From contig NZ_CP015992.1 in NCBI RefSeq assembly GCF_001708505.1, forward strand, positions 5,828,001 to 5,892,000: DNA of 64,000 bases, given 5' to 3'. Shown in pieces: positions 36,663 through 46,011 of the stretch. A program made the position numbers and the translations under genes. The DNA is from Pseudomonas sp. TCU-HL1 (GTDB taxonomy: Bacteria; Pseudomonadota; Gammaproteobacteria; Pseudomonadales; Pseudomonadaceae). Position 1 is the first letter of the stretch, and each line of letters starts with the position of its first letter. The notes beneath the pieces are model-generated. The model was not told the origin of the DNA. It saw only the letters and a list, made by a program, of their open reading frames with translations, and did not search any database.

Positions 36663-38671
36663 TGACCATGGAAAGCACCACACCAGGGGACTCCGAAGCC
36701 GACAAACTGCGCCGCCGCCTGCATCGAGAGCACCAGGCGCGACTGGAAGCGGAACTCATTGCCGAACACGGCTTACGCGAACTCTATGAAAAGCAGCAAC
36801 AACTGCAGCTACTGGAAGCCATAGCCGACGCAGCCAACGGTGCCGCTTCGGTCGCCGACGGCCTCGAATTCACAGTGCGCAGCGTTTGCCAATTCACCGG
36901 CTGGCAGATCGGCCATGCCTACCTGACGATTCAAATCGAAGGCGAACCACGCCTGCGCTCTGCGACCATCTGGCACTACGCCGACGAGCCGCGCTTTCGG
37001 GACTTCCGCCAGGTAACCGAAGCCATGGAGTTCACTCCGGGCCTCGGCCTCCCCGGCCAGGTCCTGTCCAGCGCGGCTCCAGCCTGGATTGCGGACATTT
37101 CCCTGGCAGCGGGCTTCTGCCGATCAAAGGCCGCATCGGACGCCGCACTCAGGGCAGCGGCAGCCTTCCCGGTTCTGGTGGGCAGCGAAGTGGTCGGGGT
37201 TCTGGAGTTTTTCACCAATCGCGTCCTGGTTCCGGATGACACGCTACTGAGCCTGATGGCTCAGATCGGGGTGCAGATGGGCCGGGTGGTGGAGCGCAAG
37301 CGTGCCGAAGAACAGTTGATCGATGCCTTTCATGATCCACTGACCGGCCTGCCGAATCGGGCGCTCTTCGCCGATCGCCTGTCCCGCGCGGTGGCCCGCT
37401 GCAATCGGCACCAGGATGCAGCCTTCGCCGTGATGTTCATCGACCTGGACCGCTTCAAGCTGGTCAATGACAGCCTCGGCCATATGGCCGGCGACCTGCT
37501 CATCATCCAGGTCGCCGCGCGCCTGGGTACCTGCCTGCGGCAGAGCGACACCCTGGCTCGAATGGGCGGCGACGAGTTCACCATTCTGCTCGATTGCACG
37601 GACGGCCCCGATGCCCTGGTCGTGGTCGCCGAACGCCTGTTGAACGCCCTGGAACCGCCCTTCTTCATCAATGGCGAGCAGCTCTACATCAGCGCCAGCA
37701 TCGGCATCGCGCCGAGCGGTTCAGGCCACGAGTCGGCGGAGGAAATCCTCCGCCAGGCCGACCTGGCCATGTACCGCGCCAAGACGCTGGGCAAGCACCG
37801 CTTCGAGCTCTTCGACCGCAGCATGCATGAGCTGGCCTTGGGGCGCCTGACCCTGGAAACCCGACTGCGCCAGGCGCTGCAGAACGGCGAGTTCGTCCTG
37901 CACTACCAGCCCATCGTCCGGCTGGAAGACAGCGAAACCGTGGGCGCCGAGGCCCTGGTGCGCTGGCAGAAATCGTCTACTGAACTGATTTACCCCGGCG
38001 ACTTCATCCAGGTCGCCGAAGACACCGGCCTGATCCTCCCTCTTGGGCTCTGGGTGCTGCGCGAAGCCTGCGTCACCCTGGCCCGCTGGCCCCGGGAACA
38101 CCCACGCCCAAAGCCCCTGACTGTGAGCGTCAACCTTTCTGGCCGGCAGTTCGCCCAGCAGGATCTCGTGATGCGCGTTGCCGGCATCATTGCCGAGACC
38201 GGCATCCGCCCGGATTGCTTGCGCCTGGAAATCACCGAAAGCGTTTCCATGGCCGACTCCGAACGGACCACCACGGTGCTCAAGCAGCTCCATGATCTGG
38301 GCGTGCGCATCAGCCTGGATGACTTCGGTACCGGCTACTCCTCATTGAGTTACCTGCATCGCTTCCACCTGGACGTGTTGAAGATCGATCGCTCCTTCGT
38401 GACCCAACTCGACCGGTGCCCTGAAGGCGTGCAGCTCGTTCAGACCATTCTGAGTCTGGCCCGCAACCTGGGAATCGAAGCTGTCGCGGAAGGCGTTGAA
38501 ACCGAGCAGCACCTGTCGATACTCAAGTCCCTGGGCTGCGCCTTCGGCCAGGGCTACTTCTTCGACCAAGCACTGCCCGCCTCAGCCTTCATTGCGCGGC
38601 TGCAAGACAAGGTCCCGCCGAATGGACAGAAAGCGACCGATTCCACCCCCTTCGCCACCACATCCGACTAA
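36662..38671 (+). CDS. GAF-GGDEF-EAL cyclic-di-GMP protein, H-NOX partner
   Basis: A 669-residue signalling protein. An N-terminal coiled coil (about 10-55) is followed by a GAF domain (about 60-205) and then a GGDEF domain with intact GGDEF at 302-306 and an RxxD inhibitory site (RQSD) five residues before it. The EAL domain has GAEALVRW with EAL at 430-432 and conserved DDFGTGYSSLSYL. Both synthesis and breakdown of c-di-GMP appear possible. Operon pairing with H-NOX matches known NO-controlled diguanylate cyclase/phosphodiesterase pairs that affect biofilm. The start ATG overlaps the H-NOX stop. Confidence 0.95.
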   Translation: MTMESTTPGDSEADKLRRRLHREHQARLEAELIAEHGLRELYEKQQQLQLLEAIADAANGAASVADGLEFTVRSVCQFTGWQIGHAYLTIQIEGEPRLRSATIWHYADEPRFRDFRQVTEAMEFTPGLGLPGQVLSSAAPAWIADISLAAGFCRSKAASDAALRAAAAFPVLVGSEVVGVLEFFTNRVLVPDDTLLSLMAQIGVQMGRVVERKRAEEQLIDAFHDPLTGLPNRALFADRLSRAVARCNRHQDAAFAVMFIDLDRFKLVNDSLGHMAGDLLIIQVAARLGTCLRQSDTLARMGGDEFTILLDCTDGPDALVVVAERLLNALEPPFFINGEQLYISASIGIAPSGSGHESAEEILRQADLAMYRAKTLGKHRFELFDRSMHELALGRLTLETRLRQALQNGEFVLHYQPIVRLEDSETVGAEALVRWQKSSTELIYPGDFIQVAEDTGLILPLGLWVLREACVTLARWPREHPRPKPLTVSVNLSGRQFAQQDLVMRVAGIIAETGIRPDCLRLEITESVSMADSERTTTVLKQLHDLGVRISLDDFGTGYSSLSYLHRFHLDVLKIDRSFVTQLDRCPEGVQLVQTILSLARNLGIEAVAEGVETEQHLSILKSLGCAFGQGYFFDQALPASAFIARLQDKVPPNGQKATDSTPFATTSD

Positions 38672-38917
38672 GCGATTGATTCACAAAAGGAAACTTGAAC
38701 AAATCAGGACAACCCGCGTCCGCCAGGCCCCACAGGGCGATTTCGGCGCTTTTTTGTTACCGCGACAAGCAACTGCAGCGATGCGACAACCTTGTACGCA
38801 GCGCCGTTACAGCGCGCCCGGCACGCTTGGCGCCTGGCAAAGCGCTATGCTAGCTTCCCCCTCGCCAGGAAGGCCGCCCCACCGCCAGAGTGCCCCCGAA
38901 CAATAAGAGGACCCCCC

Positions 38918-39691
38918 ATGGCCCAAGCCACGCCAGCGCTTGAAATCCGCAACCTGCACAAACGCTACGGCGATCTCGAAGTGCTCAAGGGCATCTCCCT
39001 CACCGCCAACGACGGTGACGTGATCTCCATCCTCGGTTCCTCGGGTTCCGGCAAGTCCACCTTCCTGCGCTGCATCAACCTCCTCGAAAACCCGCACGAC
39101 GGGCAGATTCTCGTGGCAGGCGAAGAGTTGAAGCTCAAGAAAAGCCGCGCCGGCGAACTGGTCGCAGCCGACAACAAGCAGATCAATCGCATGCGCAGCG
39201 AGATCGGCTTCGTCTTCCAGAACTTCAATCTCTGGCCGCATATGACGGTGCTCGACAACATCATCGAAGCGCCGCGCCGCGTGCTCGGCCATAGCAGGGC
39301 CGAAGCCACCGAGATTGCCGAAGCCCTGCTGGCCAAAGTCGGCATCGCCGACAAGCGCCACGTTTATCCGACCCAGCTTTCCGGCGGCCAGCAACAGCGC
39401 GCGGCCATCGCCCGCACCCTGGCCATGCAGCCAAAGGTGATCCTGTTCGACGAACCCACCTCGGCGCTCGATCCCGAGATGGTACAAGAAGTGCTTAACG
39501 TGATCCGAGCGCTGGCCGAGGAAGGCCGCACCATGCTGCTGGTCACCCACGAAATGAACTTCGCCCGGAACGTTTCCAGCGAAGTGGTTTTCCTTCACCA
39601 GGGGTTGGTAGAAGAGCAGGGACCGCCACAGCAGGTATTTGACAACCCGCAATCGGCGCGCTGTAAACAATTCATGTCCAGCAATCGCTAA
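38918..39691 (+). CDS. basic amino-acid ABC transporter ATPase
   Basis: A 257-residue HisP/ArtP-type ATPase. Walker A GSSGSGKST, signature LSGGQQQRAAIA, Walker B VILFDEPTSALDPE and a switch histidine in LVTHEM are all present. The start ATG at 38,918 precedes MAQATPALEIRNLHKRYG; a longer frame upstream lacks similarity. First of four genes forming one importer. Confidence 0.95.
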   Translation: MAQATPALEIRNLHKRYGDLEVLKGISLTANDGDVISILGSSGSGKSTFLRCINLLENPHDGQILVAGEELKLKKSRAGELVAADNKQINRMRSEIGFVFQNFNLWPHMTVLDNIIEAPRRVLGHSRAEATEIAEALLAKVGIADKRHVYPTQLSGGQQQRAAIARTLAMQPKVILFDEPTSALDPEMVQEVLNVIRALAEEGRTMLLVTHEMNFARNVSSEVVFLHQGLVEEQGPPQQVFDNPQSARCKQFMSSNR

Positions 39692-39709
39692 AACACGGAG
39701 CAAGATCGC

Positions 39710-40462
39710 ATGAAGAACTACAAGAAGATTCTGCTGGCCGCGGCCGCCACGCTCGCTTTCGGCACCAGCGCCGTTGCCGCCGAAAAACTGAAGATCGGAA
39801 CCGAAGGCGCCTACCCGCCCTTCAACCTGATTGACGCCAGCGGCCAGGTCGGCGGCTTCGACGTCGAGATCGCCCAGGCCCTGTGCGCCAAGATGAAGGC
39901 CGAGTGCGAAGTGGTCACGTCCGACTGGGACGGCATCATCCCCGCCCTGAACGCCAAGAAGTTCGACTTCCTCGCCGCCTCCATGTCCATCACGGAAGAG
40001 CGCAAGCAAGCCGTCGACTTCACCGAACCCTACTACACCAACAAGCTGCAGTTCATCGCTCCGAAAGGCGCGGACTTCAAGACCGACAAAGCCAGCCTGA
40101 AAGGCAAGGTAATCGGTGCCCAGCGCGCCACCATCGCCGGCACCTGGCTGGAAGACAACATGGCTGATGTGGTCGACATCAAGCTCTACGACACCCAGGA
40201 AAACGCCTACCTGGACCTGTCCTCCGGCCGCGTCGACGGCGTGCTGGCCGACAAGTTCGTCAACTGGGAATGGCTGAAGAGCGACGCCGGCAAGGACTTC
40301 GAGTTCAAAGGCGAGCCGGTGTTCGACAACGACAAGATCGGCATTGCCGTGCGCAAGGGCGATCCGCTGCGCGAAAAGCTGAACGCAGCCCTCAAGGAAA
40401 TCGTTGCTGACGGCACCTACAAGAAGATCAACGACAAGTACTTCCCCTTCAGCATCTACTGA
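39710..40462 (+). CDS. basic amino-acid ABC transporter binding protein
   Basis: A 250-residue periplasmic receptor with signal peptide (about 1-23, cleaved after AVAA). The ligand-binding signature GTEGAYPPFNLIDASGQVGGFDVEIA and SLKGKVIGAQRAT-like hinge resemble lysine/arginine/ornithine/histidine receptors. It follows the ATPase gene by 18 bp. The exact ligand is not decidable from sequence. Confidence 0.94.
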   Translation: MKNYKKILLAAAATLAFGTSAVAAEKLKIGTEGAYPPFNLIDASGQVGGFDVEIAQALCAKMKAECEVVTSDWDGIIPALNAKKFDFLAASMSITEERKQAVDFTEPYYTNKLQFIAPKGADFKTDKASLKGKVIGAQRATIAGTWLEDNMADVVDIKLYDTQENAYLDLSSGRVDGVLADKFVNWEWLKSDAGKDFEFKGEPVFDNDKIGIAVRKGDPLREKLNAALKEIVADGTYKKINDKYFPFSIY

Positions 40463-40510
40463 CCTGCCCGACCGGTGCCGCCTCCGCGCGGCACCGGCGC
40501 CTGAGCCCTC

Positions 40511-41206
40511 ATGAACCTAGACCTTTACGGATTCGGCCCGGCCCTGGCCGCGGGCGCGCTCATGACCATCAAGCTGGCGCTGTCTGCGCTTGCGGTTGGC
40601 CTGGTGCTCGGCCTGCTCGGCGCGCTGGCCAGGACATCTTCCACCAAGCCGCTGCAATGGCTGGGTGGCACCTATTCCACCATCGTGCGTGGCGTGCCCG
40701 AGCTGCTCTGGGTTCTGCTGATCTACTTCGGCACGGTCAACCTGATGCGCACCCTGGGCGAATGGCTCGGCATGCCCGGACTGGAGCTCAACGCATTCGC
40801 CGCTGGCACCATCGCCCTGGGCCTGTGCTTCGGCTCCTACGCCACCGAAGTCTTCCGCGGCGCCATCCTTGCCATCCCCAAGGGACACCGCGAAGCCGGC
40901 ATGGCCCTGGGGCTTTCCAGCAGCCGCATTCTCTGGCGCGTGATCCTGCCGCAGATGTGGCGCATCGCCCTGCCGGGCCTGGGCAACTTGTTCATGATCC
41001 TGATGAAGGACACCGCGCTGGTCTCCGTGATCGGCCTGGAAGAGATCATGCGTCGCTCGCAGATCGCCGTAACGGCCAGTAAGCAGCCGTTCACCTTCTT
41101 CATGGTCGCCGCATTCATCTACTTGGGCCTTACCATCCTCGCAATGATCGGCATGCATTGGCTTGAGAAGCGCGCTGGCCGTGGCTTCAAACGGAGCGCA
41201 GCATGA
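40511..41206 (+). CDS. amino-acid ABC transporter permease (HisQ type)
   Basis: A 231-residue inner-membrane permease with about five membrane spans. The EAA loop is EAGMALGLSSSRILWRVILPQ. It overlaps the next permease gene by 4 nt. Heterodimer with it is expected. Confidence 0.94.
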   Translation: MNLDLYGFGPALAAGALMTIKLALSALAVGLVLGLLGALARTSSTKPLQWLGGTYSTIVRGVPELLWVLLIYFGTVNLMRTLGEWLGMPGLELNAFAAGTIALGLCFGSYATEVFRGAILAIPKGHREAGMALGLSSSRILWRVILPQMWRIALPGLGNLFMILMKDTALVSVIGLEEIMRRSQIAVTASKQPFTFFMVAAFIYLGLTILAMIGMHWLEKRAGRGFKRSAA

Positions 41207-41892
41207 ACTGGGAAGTCATCTTCAAGTACCTGCCGCAACTGGCACAGGGCGCCATCCTCACGCTAGAACTGGTGGCCATCGCGGTCATCGCCGGACTGAT
41301 CCTGGCGCTGCCGATGGGCATCGCCCGCGCCTCCCGTCACTGGTACGTGCGCGCCCTGCCCTACGGCTACATCTTCTTCTTCCGTGGCACGCCGCTGCTG
41401 GTCCAGTTGTTCCTGGTGTATTACGGACTGGCGCAGTTCGATGCGGTACGCAAGGGCCCGCTCTGGCCGTACCTGCGCGATCCGTTCTGGTGCGCGGTGC
41501 TCACCATGACACTGCACACCGCGGCCTACATCGCCGAGATCCTGCGCGGTGCCATCCAGGCCGTCCCGCCCGGCGAGATCGAGGCCGCGCGCGCCCTTGG
41601 CATGTCGCGATTCCAGGCGCTGTTCTTCATCATCCTGCCGCGTGCAGCGCGCATCGGTCTGCCGGCCTACAGCAACGAAGTGATCCTGATGGTCAAGGCC
41701 AGCGCCCTGGCCAGCACCGTCACCCTGCTGGAACTCACCGGCATGTCGCGCACGATCATCGCCCGCACCTACCTGCCGGTGGAGATCTTCTTCGCGGCGG
41801 GCCTGTTCTACCTGTTGATCGCGTACGTGCTGGTGCGGGCCTTCCGCCTGCTCGAACGTAAGCTGCGGGTGGACGCCCTGCAAGGCCGCTGA
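41203..41892 (+). CDS. amino-acid ABC transporter permease (HisM type)
   Basis: A 229-residue permease with about five membrane spans and EAA loop EIEAARALGMSRFQALFFIILP. It completes the four-gene importer; ATGA overlap with the preceding permease gene shows coupled translation. Confidence 0.94.
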   Translation: MNWEVIFKYLPQLAQGAILTLELVAIAVIAGLILALPMGIARASRHWYVRALPYGYIFFFRGTPLLVQLFLVYYGLAQFDAVRKGPLWPYLRDPFWCAVLTMTLHTAAYIAEILRGAIQAVPPGEIEAARALGMSRFQALFFIILPRAARIGLPAYSNEVILMVKASALASTVTLLELTGMSRTIIARTYLPVEIFFAAGLFYLLIAYVLVRAFRLLERKLRVDALQGR

Positions 41893-41978
41893 GCCCAATA
41901 CCGCTCCTCGTCCGTGGATGAGGAGCGGTGCTGGCGGCGCTATAATCGCCGCCCCTGATTACCCACCGCTTCGCCAGC

Positions 41979-43193
41979 ATGACCAGCCCTGCGCCCCTCA
42001 AAGGCCCGCACCTGCGGGAACGATTCGCCGCCCTGGACGATTTCCTGCGCACCCACCAGGACATCTGGCGCCCGACGCCCTTCACCGAGCTTCGGCTGCC
42101 CTGGGAAAACCAGCATCCCGAACTGGCCAACTGGCTGCGTCAACGCACGCTGGTCGAAGCGGACACCATCCACAATCATCCCGAGCGATTACAGGCACCG
42201 GCACCTTATCCACAGCTTGCCGCGCAGTCGGCGGCCCTCAGCCAGGTTGGCGAACTCCCGGCCATCCATACCGAAGCCTTGCCGACCGCCTTCACTGTCG
42301 ATGTGCCCGGTCGCAAATGGCAGCAGATAGATGCCTTTGCCAGCCGACTGCTCTTTTGCCAGGAACCTGCGCACTGGCTGGACTGGTGCGCTGGAAAAGG
42401 CCACCTGGGGCGTCGGCTGGCCCATGACGGCACGCCGCTGACCTGCATCGAACTGGACCCGCAACTGGTCGCCAGCGGACAGCACCTCAGCCAGCGCCTG
42501 GGCCTGACCGCCAGTCACCACGAACAGGATGCCCTGGCCGAAAGCGCCGCCAAGCGGCTTTCCGCCGACCACACCGTGGTGGCCCTGCACGCCTGCGGCG
42601 ACCTCCATGTACGGCTGTTGCAACTGGCCAGCGCTGCGGGCTGCCGACAACTGGCAGTGGTGCCCTGCTGCTACAACCGAATCCAGACCTCGGACTACCA
42701 GCCGCTCTCCGCGCCAGCCAAGGCCTCCACCCTGCGTCTCAGCCAAGCCGACTTGCGCCTGCCCCTGAGCGAAACAGTAACCGCCGGCGCTCGCGTCCGC
42801 CGCCAGCGCGATCAATCCATGGCTCGCCGCCTGGCCTTCGACCTGCTGCAGCGAGAACTGCGCGGCGAAGACCACTACTTGTCCACCCCCTCCCTTGCCA
42901 CGTACTGGCTGGACAAGCCATTCGCCACGTACTGCCATGACCTGTGCGAACTCAAGGGACTGCCCACCCCACTCGACCGCGACTGGATGGCGCTGGAAGC
43001 TGCGGGCTGGCGTCGCCTGGCCGAGGTACGCAATCTGGAACTTCCCCGCAGCCTGTTCCGTCGCCCGCTGGAACTCTGGCTGTTGCTGGATCGCACCCTC
43101 TTCCTTGAAGAGCAGGGCTATCAGGTGACACTCGGCAGCTTCTGCCCGCCCCAGCTCACACCTCGCAACATCCTGCTGCTGGCCGAGCGCTGA
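41979..43193 (+). CDS. SAM-dependent methyltransferase-like protein
   Basis: A 404-residue protein. A Rossmann-type SAM site is visible at LDWCAGKGHLGRRLAHDG (about 131-148), with an acidic residue in ELDPQLV. HACGDLHVRLLQLA and AVVPCCYNRIQ follow in the order of the methyltransferase family often annotated in pseudomonads at this locus. The HACGD and PCCY segments are typical of this group. The substrate is unknown. It lies 86 bp after the transporter. Confidence 0.85.
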   Translation: MTSPAPLKGPHLRERFAALDDFLRTHQDIWRPTPFTELRLPWENQHPELANWLRQRTLVEADTIHNHPERLQAPAPYPQLAAQSAALSQVGELPAIHTEALPTAFTVDVPGRKWQQIDAFASRLLFCQEPAHWLDWCAGKGHLGRRLAHDGTPLTCIELDPQLVASGQHLSQRLGLTASHHEQDALAESAAKRLSADHTVVALHACGDLHVRLLQLASAAGCRQLAVVPCCYNRIQTSDYQPLSAPAKASTLRLSQADLRLPLSETVTAGARVRRQRDQSMARRLAFDLLQRELRGEDHYLSTPSLATYWLDKPFATYCHDLCELKGLPTPLDRDWMALEAAGWRRLAEVRNLELPRSLFRRPLELWLLLDRTLFLEEQGYQVTLGSFCPPQLTPRNILLLAER

Positions 43194-43195
43194 GA

Positions 43196-43218
43196 TTACC
43201 CACAGAAGCTGTGGATAA
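43196..43218. other. dyad of DnaA-box-like words after methyltransferase gene
   Basis: TTACCCACA and TGTGGATAA face each other around AAGC, forming a hairpin with nine of ten pairs just after the stop codon. It could be a weak terminator or chance DnaA-box-like sequence. The rest of the gap to the tRNA promoter shows nothing further. Confidence 0.4.
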
Positions 43219-43442
43219 CTCTGTTGATGGAATCTGGGTAATCGACCGCAAAGCCTTGCCGTGCGCAGTCAGCGACAGCTGAACATTTTTTGGACAACTT
43301 ACAAAAATCCATTTAAAACAGCAGCTTGTGAGAAACCGAGATATAGCTCACAAAATTTCAGGACTGGCGTACCAAAAATAGTCCCTTTGTGCATAAGCCA
43401 CGCCCCACTGATTCCATGCCCCTGAAAGCTGCATCGCAGAGG

Positions 43443-43470
43443 TTTACTCGTAACGCCCAATCGCTATAAT
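43443..43470 (+). promoter_or_regulatory. sigma-70 promoter of tRNA-Thr
   Basis: TATAAT at 43,465-43,470 is perfect; a weak -35 TTTACT lies 16 bp upstream. The tRNA begins 15 bases after the -10. Confidence 0.7.
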
Positions 43471-43484
43471 GGCGGCCCTTTCTG

Positions 43485-43560
<76 letters not shown>

Positions 43561-43604
43561 ATAAACAGATTCATGCAGTGCCAAGCAGTGTCATGAATCC
43601 CCCA

Positions 43605-43632
43605 CAAAGCCCGCCTCGTGCGGGCTTTGTGT
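43605..43632 (+). terminator. terminator after tRNA-Thr
   Basis: AAAGCCCGC/GCGGGCTTT stem with a CTCGT loop followed by GTGTTT. Confidence 0.7.
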
Positions 43633-43728
43633 TTCATGCAGTGCCATCCCGTTTCAGCCAAGCGCTTGCCCTTTGAGTACCCATGCAAGTACCTTTGATT
43701 GGTTCAATAATCTTTAGGTACTCACCCC

Positions 43729-44946
43729 ATGCCATTAACCGTCCTACAGGTGAAGAACGCCGCACCACGCGACAAGGATTACGGCCTTGCCGATGGAGGC
43801 GGATTGTTCCTGTGGATTCGTGCTGCCGGAGGAAAATCCTGGCGTTTCCGCTTCCGTCTGGATGGTAAGCAGTCCCACATTTCCGTAGGCACTGTCGACA
43901 AGGTAACGCTGGCTCAAGCCCGTCAGTTGGCCTCTGAGGCCCGCCAGCTCGTGGCACAAGGCAAGCACCCAGGGTTTGAGCGCGATACCAAGAAAGCACA
44001 GGCAGCAATAGCCCGCGCTAATACCTTCAAGGTGCTAGCGCTAGAGTGGCATCAACACAAAGCGCCTCGATGGTCAGCGGGATACTCCAGCGACGTGATG
44101 GAGGCCTTCGAGCGGGACATCTTCCCCCACGTGGGAAGCCTACCCCTTGCCGACATCAAGCCTATGCAGTGGTTGCAGGTATTCCGCAGGGTCGAAGCGC
44201 GAGGGGCGCTGGAGGTACTGCGCAAGACTCGCCAGCGCTGCCAAGAGGTGTACCGATATGCAATCGCCACTGGCCGTGCGGAATACAACCCTATCGCCGA
44301 TATTGGTGGCGCACTACAGACTCCCACCTCAAAACACTACCCATTCTTACCTGTTGCGGAGCTGCCAGAGCTGTTGCTCGCCATCCAAGCCTGCCCTGGT
44401 AACGACATAGTAAAGATCGCCACTCGCCTGCTGATCCTGACGGGGGTTAGAACCGCCGAACTGCGAGGCGCCCCTTGGACGGAGTTCGACCTCGAAAATC
44501 GGCTCTGGCTGATCCCTGCTGCGCGCATGAAAATGCGCCGCGCTCATCTAATCCCGCTCTCCGAGCAGGCAATCGCTGCTCTGCGTGAACTGCAAAGCAT
44601 TACTGGCGGCTACACACTTGCGTTCCCTGGCCGTAACGATCCAGCAAAACCCATGAGTGAGGCCGCCATCAACCAACTGCTGAAGCGCTCTGACTACGAC
44701 GGGCGCGCCACAGGTCATGGATTCCGCCACACGATGTCCACCACCCTGCATGAACAGGGATACCCCAGCGAGTGGGTCGAGACCCAGTTGGCCCATGTGG
44801 ACAAGAACAGCATTCGCGGCACCTACAACCATGCTCAGTATTTGGAAGGACGGCGAGAGATGCTGCAGTGGTATGCCGATCACTTGGATGCTTTGCTATC
44901 CAGCAGTAATGGAGCTGCCATCGCAGTGGGGAAGAAAATCGCATGA
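43729..44946 (+). CDS. P4-type tyrosine integrase (island 2)
   Basis: A 405-residue recombinase related in layout to the island 1 enzyme. It has an N-terminal DUF4102-like arm domain (VKNAAPRDKDYGLADGGGLFLWI) and a core-binding domain. The catalytic domain shows Arg in TGVRTAELRGAPW, HGFRHTMS and Tyr in RGTYNHAQYLEGRR. It lies next to the tRNA and overlaps the next gene by 4 nt. Confidence 0.95.
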   Translation: MPLTVLQVKNAAPRDKDYGLADGGGLFLWIRAAGGKSWRFRFRLDGKQSHISVGTVDKVTLAQARQLASEARQLVAQGKHPGFERDTKKAQAAIARANTFKVLALEWHQHKAPRWSAGYSSDVMEAFERDIFPHVGSLPLADIKPMQWLQVFRRVEARGALEVLRKTRQRCQEVYRYAIATGRAEYNPIADIGGALQTPTSKHYPFLPVAELPELLLAIQACPGNDIVKIATRLLILTGVRTAELRGAPWTEFDLENRLWLIPAARMKMRRAHLIPLSEQAIAALRELQSITGGYTLAFPGRNDPAKPMSEAAINQLLKRSDYDGRATGHGFRHTMSTTLHEQGYPSEWVETQLAHVDKNSIRGTYNHAQYLEGRREMLQWYADHLDALLSSSNGAAIAVGKKIA

Positions 44947-45683
44947 ATAATGATGTAATGCGTCTTTCTGACTTGGTGCCGGAGTACGCTCGCCACTATA
45001 GAGTTAGCCCCCAAGAAGCTGCACATGCCCTGCATGAACTTATTGAAGAGCTATACATTGAACACGGTGAAAAACGGGGAAACAGATCATCTCTCAATGA
45101 TATATTTTGGGTAGGAATGGCTGGATTCCCACAGCGCTCAGCTAGGGCTTACAGTTTTTATTTTGAATTGCTAAGCAAATATTTTTATGATTCCTGCGAC
45201 GCCCCATCTTCAGCCAATAACGGCCTCGTAAACTGCTACTCCAGAGATGATGAACAGTTTAAAGATATTCCAGCAAGTGTAATATATTTTACTAGAAGCT
45301 CCCTCAATGAGTGGATCATTGATGCGGGAATTACTCCCCCAGGATTCATATTAAGTAGCAATGCATGTGATCAACCCAAGGAAGACAAGAGGGGAAGCGA
45401 GCTTAAAACAATAGAGCTGGGAACCATCAGCAAGATTATGAATGGCCTGGTTAATCTGATTAAGGAAGTCGACAAAGCTCATCGTGAGAGACCAGCTGAC
45501 CGCGACGGCAAGAAGCGGATAGAGAGTATCTTGAGTGCCGCATCTAGACTCCACTCGCCGCGCGAGAATTTTGACCTGTACTCTGCCGTGATATCTCTCG
45601 CAGAGGATGCGGGAGTCGACATGCCAAAAGATCATAAAACGCTTAGAAAATACATGCGCGCCCAGTCCAATTCCGGCGAATAA
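44943..45683 (+). CDS. uncharacterised protein coupled to integrase
   Basis: A 246-residue, mostly helical protein with no recognised domain. The start overlaps the integrase stop (ATGA), so the two are co-translated. DNA is less GC-rich than the integrase gene. A C-terminal part with KKRIESILSAASRLHSPREN and a final basic helix may bind nucleic acid, but this is speculation. Its position suggests an island-specific partner or regulator. Confidence 0.65.
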   Translation: MNNDVMRLSDLVPEYARHYRVSPQEAAHALHELIEELYIEHGEKRGNRSSLNDIFWVGMAGFPQRSARAYSFYFELLSKYFYDSCDAPSSANNGLVNCYSRDDEQFKDIPASVIYFTRSSLNEWIIDAGITPPGFILSSNACDQPKEDKRGSELKTIELGTISKIMNGLVNLIKEVDKAHRERPADRDGKKRIESILSAASRLHSPRENFDLYSAVISLAEDAGVDMPKDHKTLRKYMRAQSNSGE

Positions 45684-45800
45684 TTTTTTATAGCTAAAAG
45701 TTGGGGTTTCCTATGGGAATTTGGGCATTCCCATGACTACTCAGTTGAAGTGCCATTGAATGCCTAGCCATCTAACTCAGGTCCAAGGAGACCCACCCAG

Positions 45801-46007
45801 ATGGCTACTCAATCTGTTACACCTGCCCTGCTTCGCCTTCCTGGTGTCTGCGCTTTGGTGGGATTGAGCAAATCACAGATTTATCGCTTAGTTCGGGCAG
45901 GTGATTTCCCTGAACCGGTGCGTATTGGTGCTAACTCGGTTGCTTGGTCTGCAGAGCGGGTTAACGCCTGGGTGAATGAGAAAATCAACTCATCCGCGTG
46001 CAAGTGA
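45801..46007 (+). CDS. AlpA family transcriptional regulator (island 2)
   Basis: A 68-residue AlpA-like protein: LPGVCALVGLSKSQIYRLVR is the HTH region, followed by FPEPVRIGANSVAW. AAGGAGACCC lies upstream at good spacing. It probably regulates integration/excision, as AlpA does in P4-like islands. Confidence 0.9.
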   Translation: MATQSVTPALLRLPGVCALVGLSKSQIYRLVRAGDFPEPVRIGANSVAWSAERVNAWVNEKINSSACK

Positions 46008-46011
46008 CCTT

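Noticed and set aside
38860..38880. Possible sigma-54 promoter before the ABC transporter
   Set aside because: TGGCAAAGCGCTATGCT has 11 rather than 10 bases between GG and GC and a poor -12 element.
43196..43218. Chromosomal origin based on two DnaA-box-like words
   Set aside because: Only two words, arranged as a hairpin after a stop codon; no dnaA, dnaN or AT-rich unwinding region nearby.
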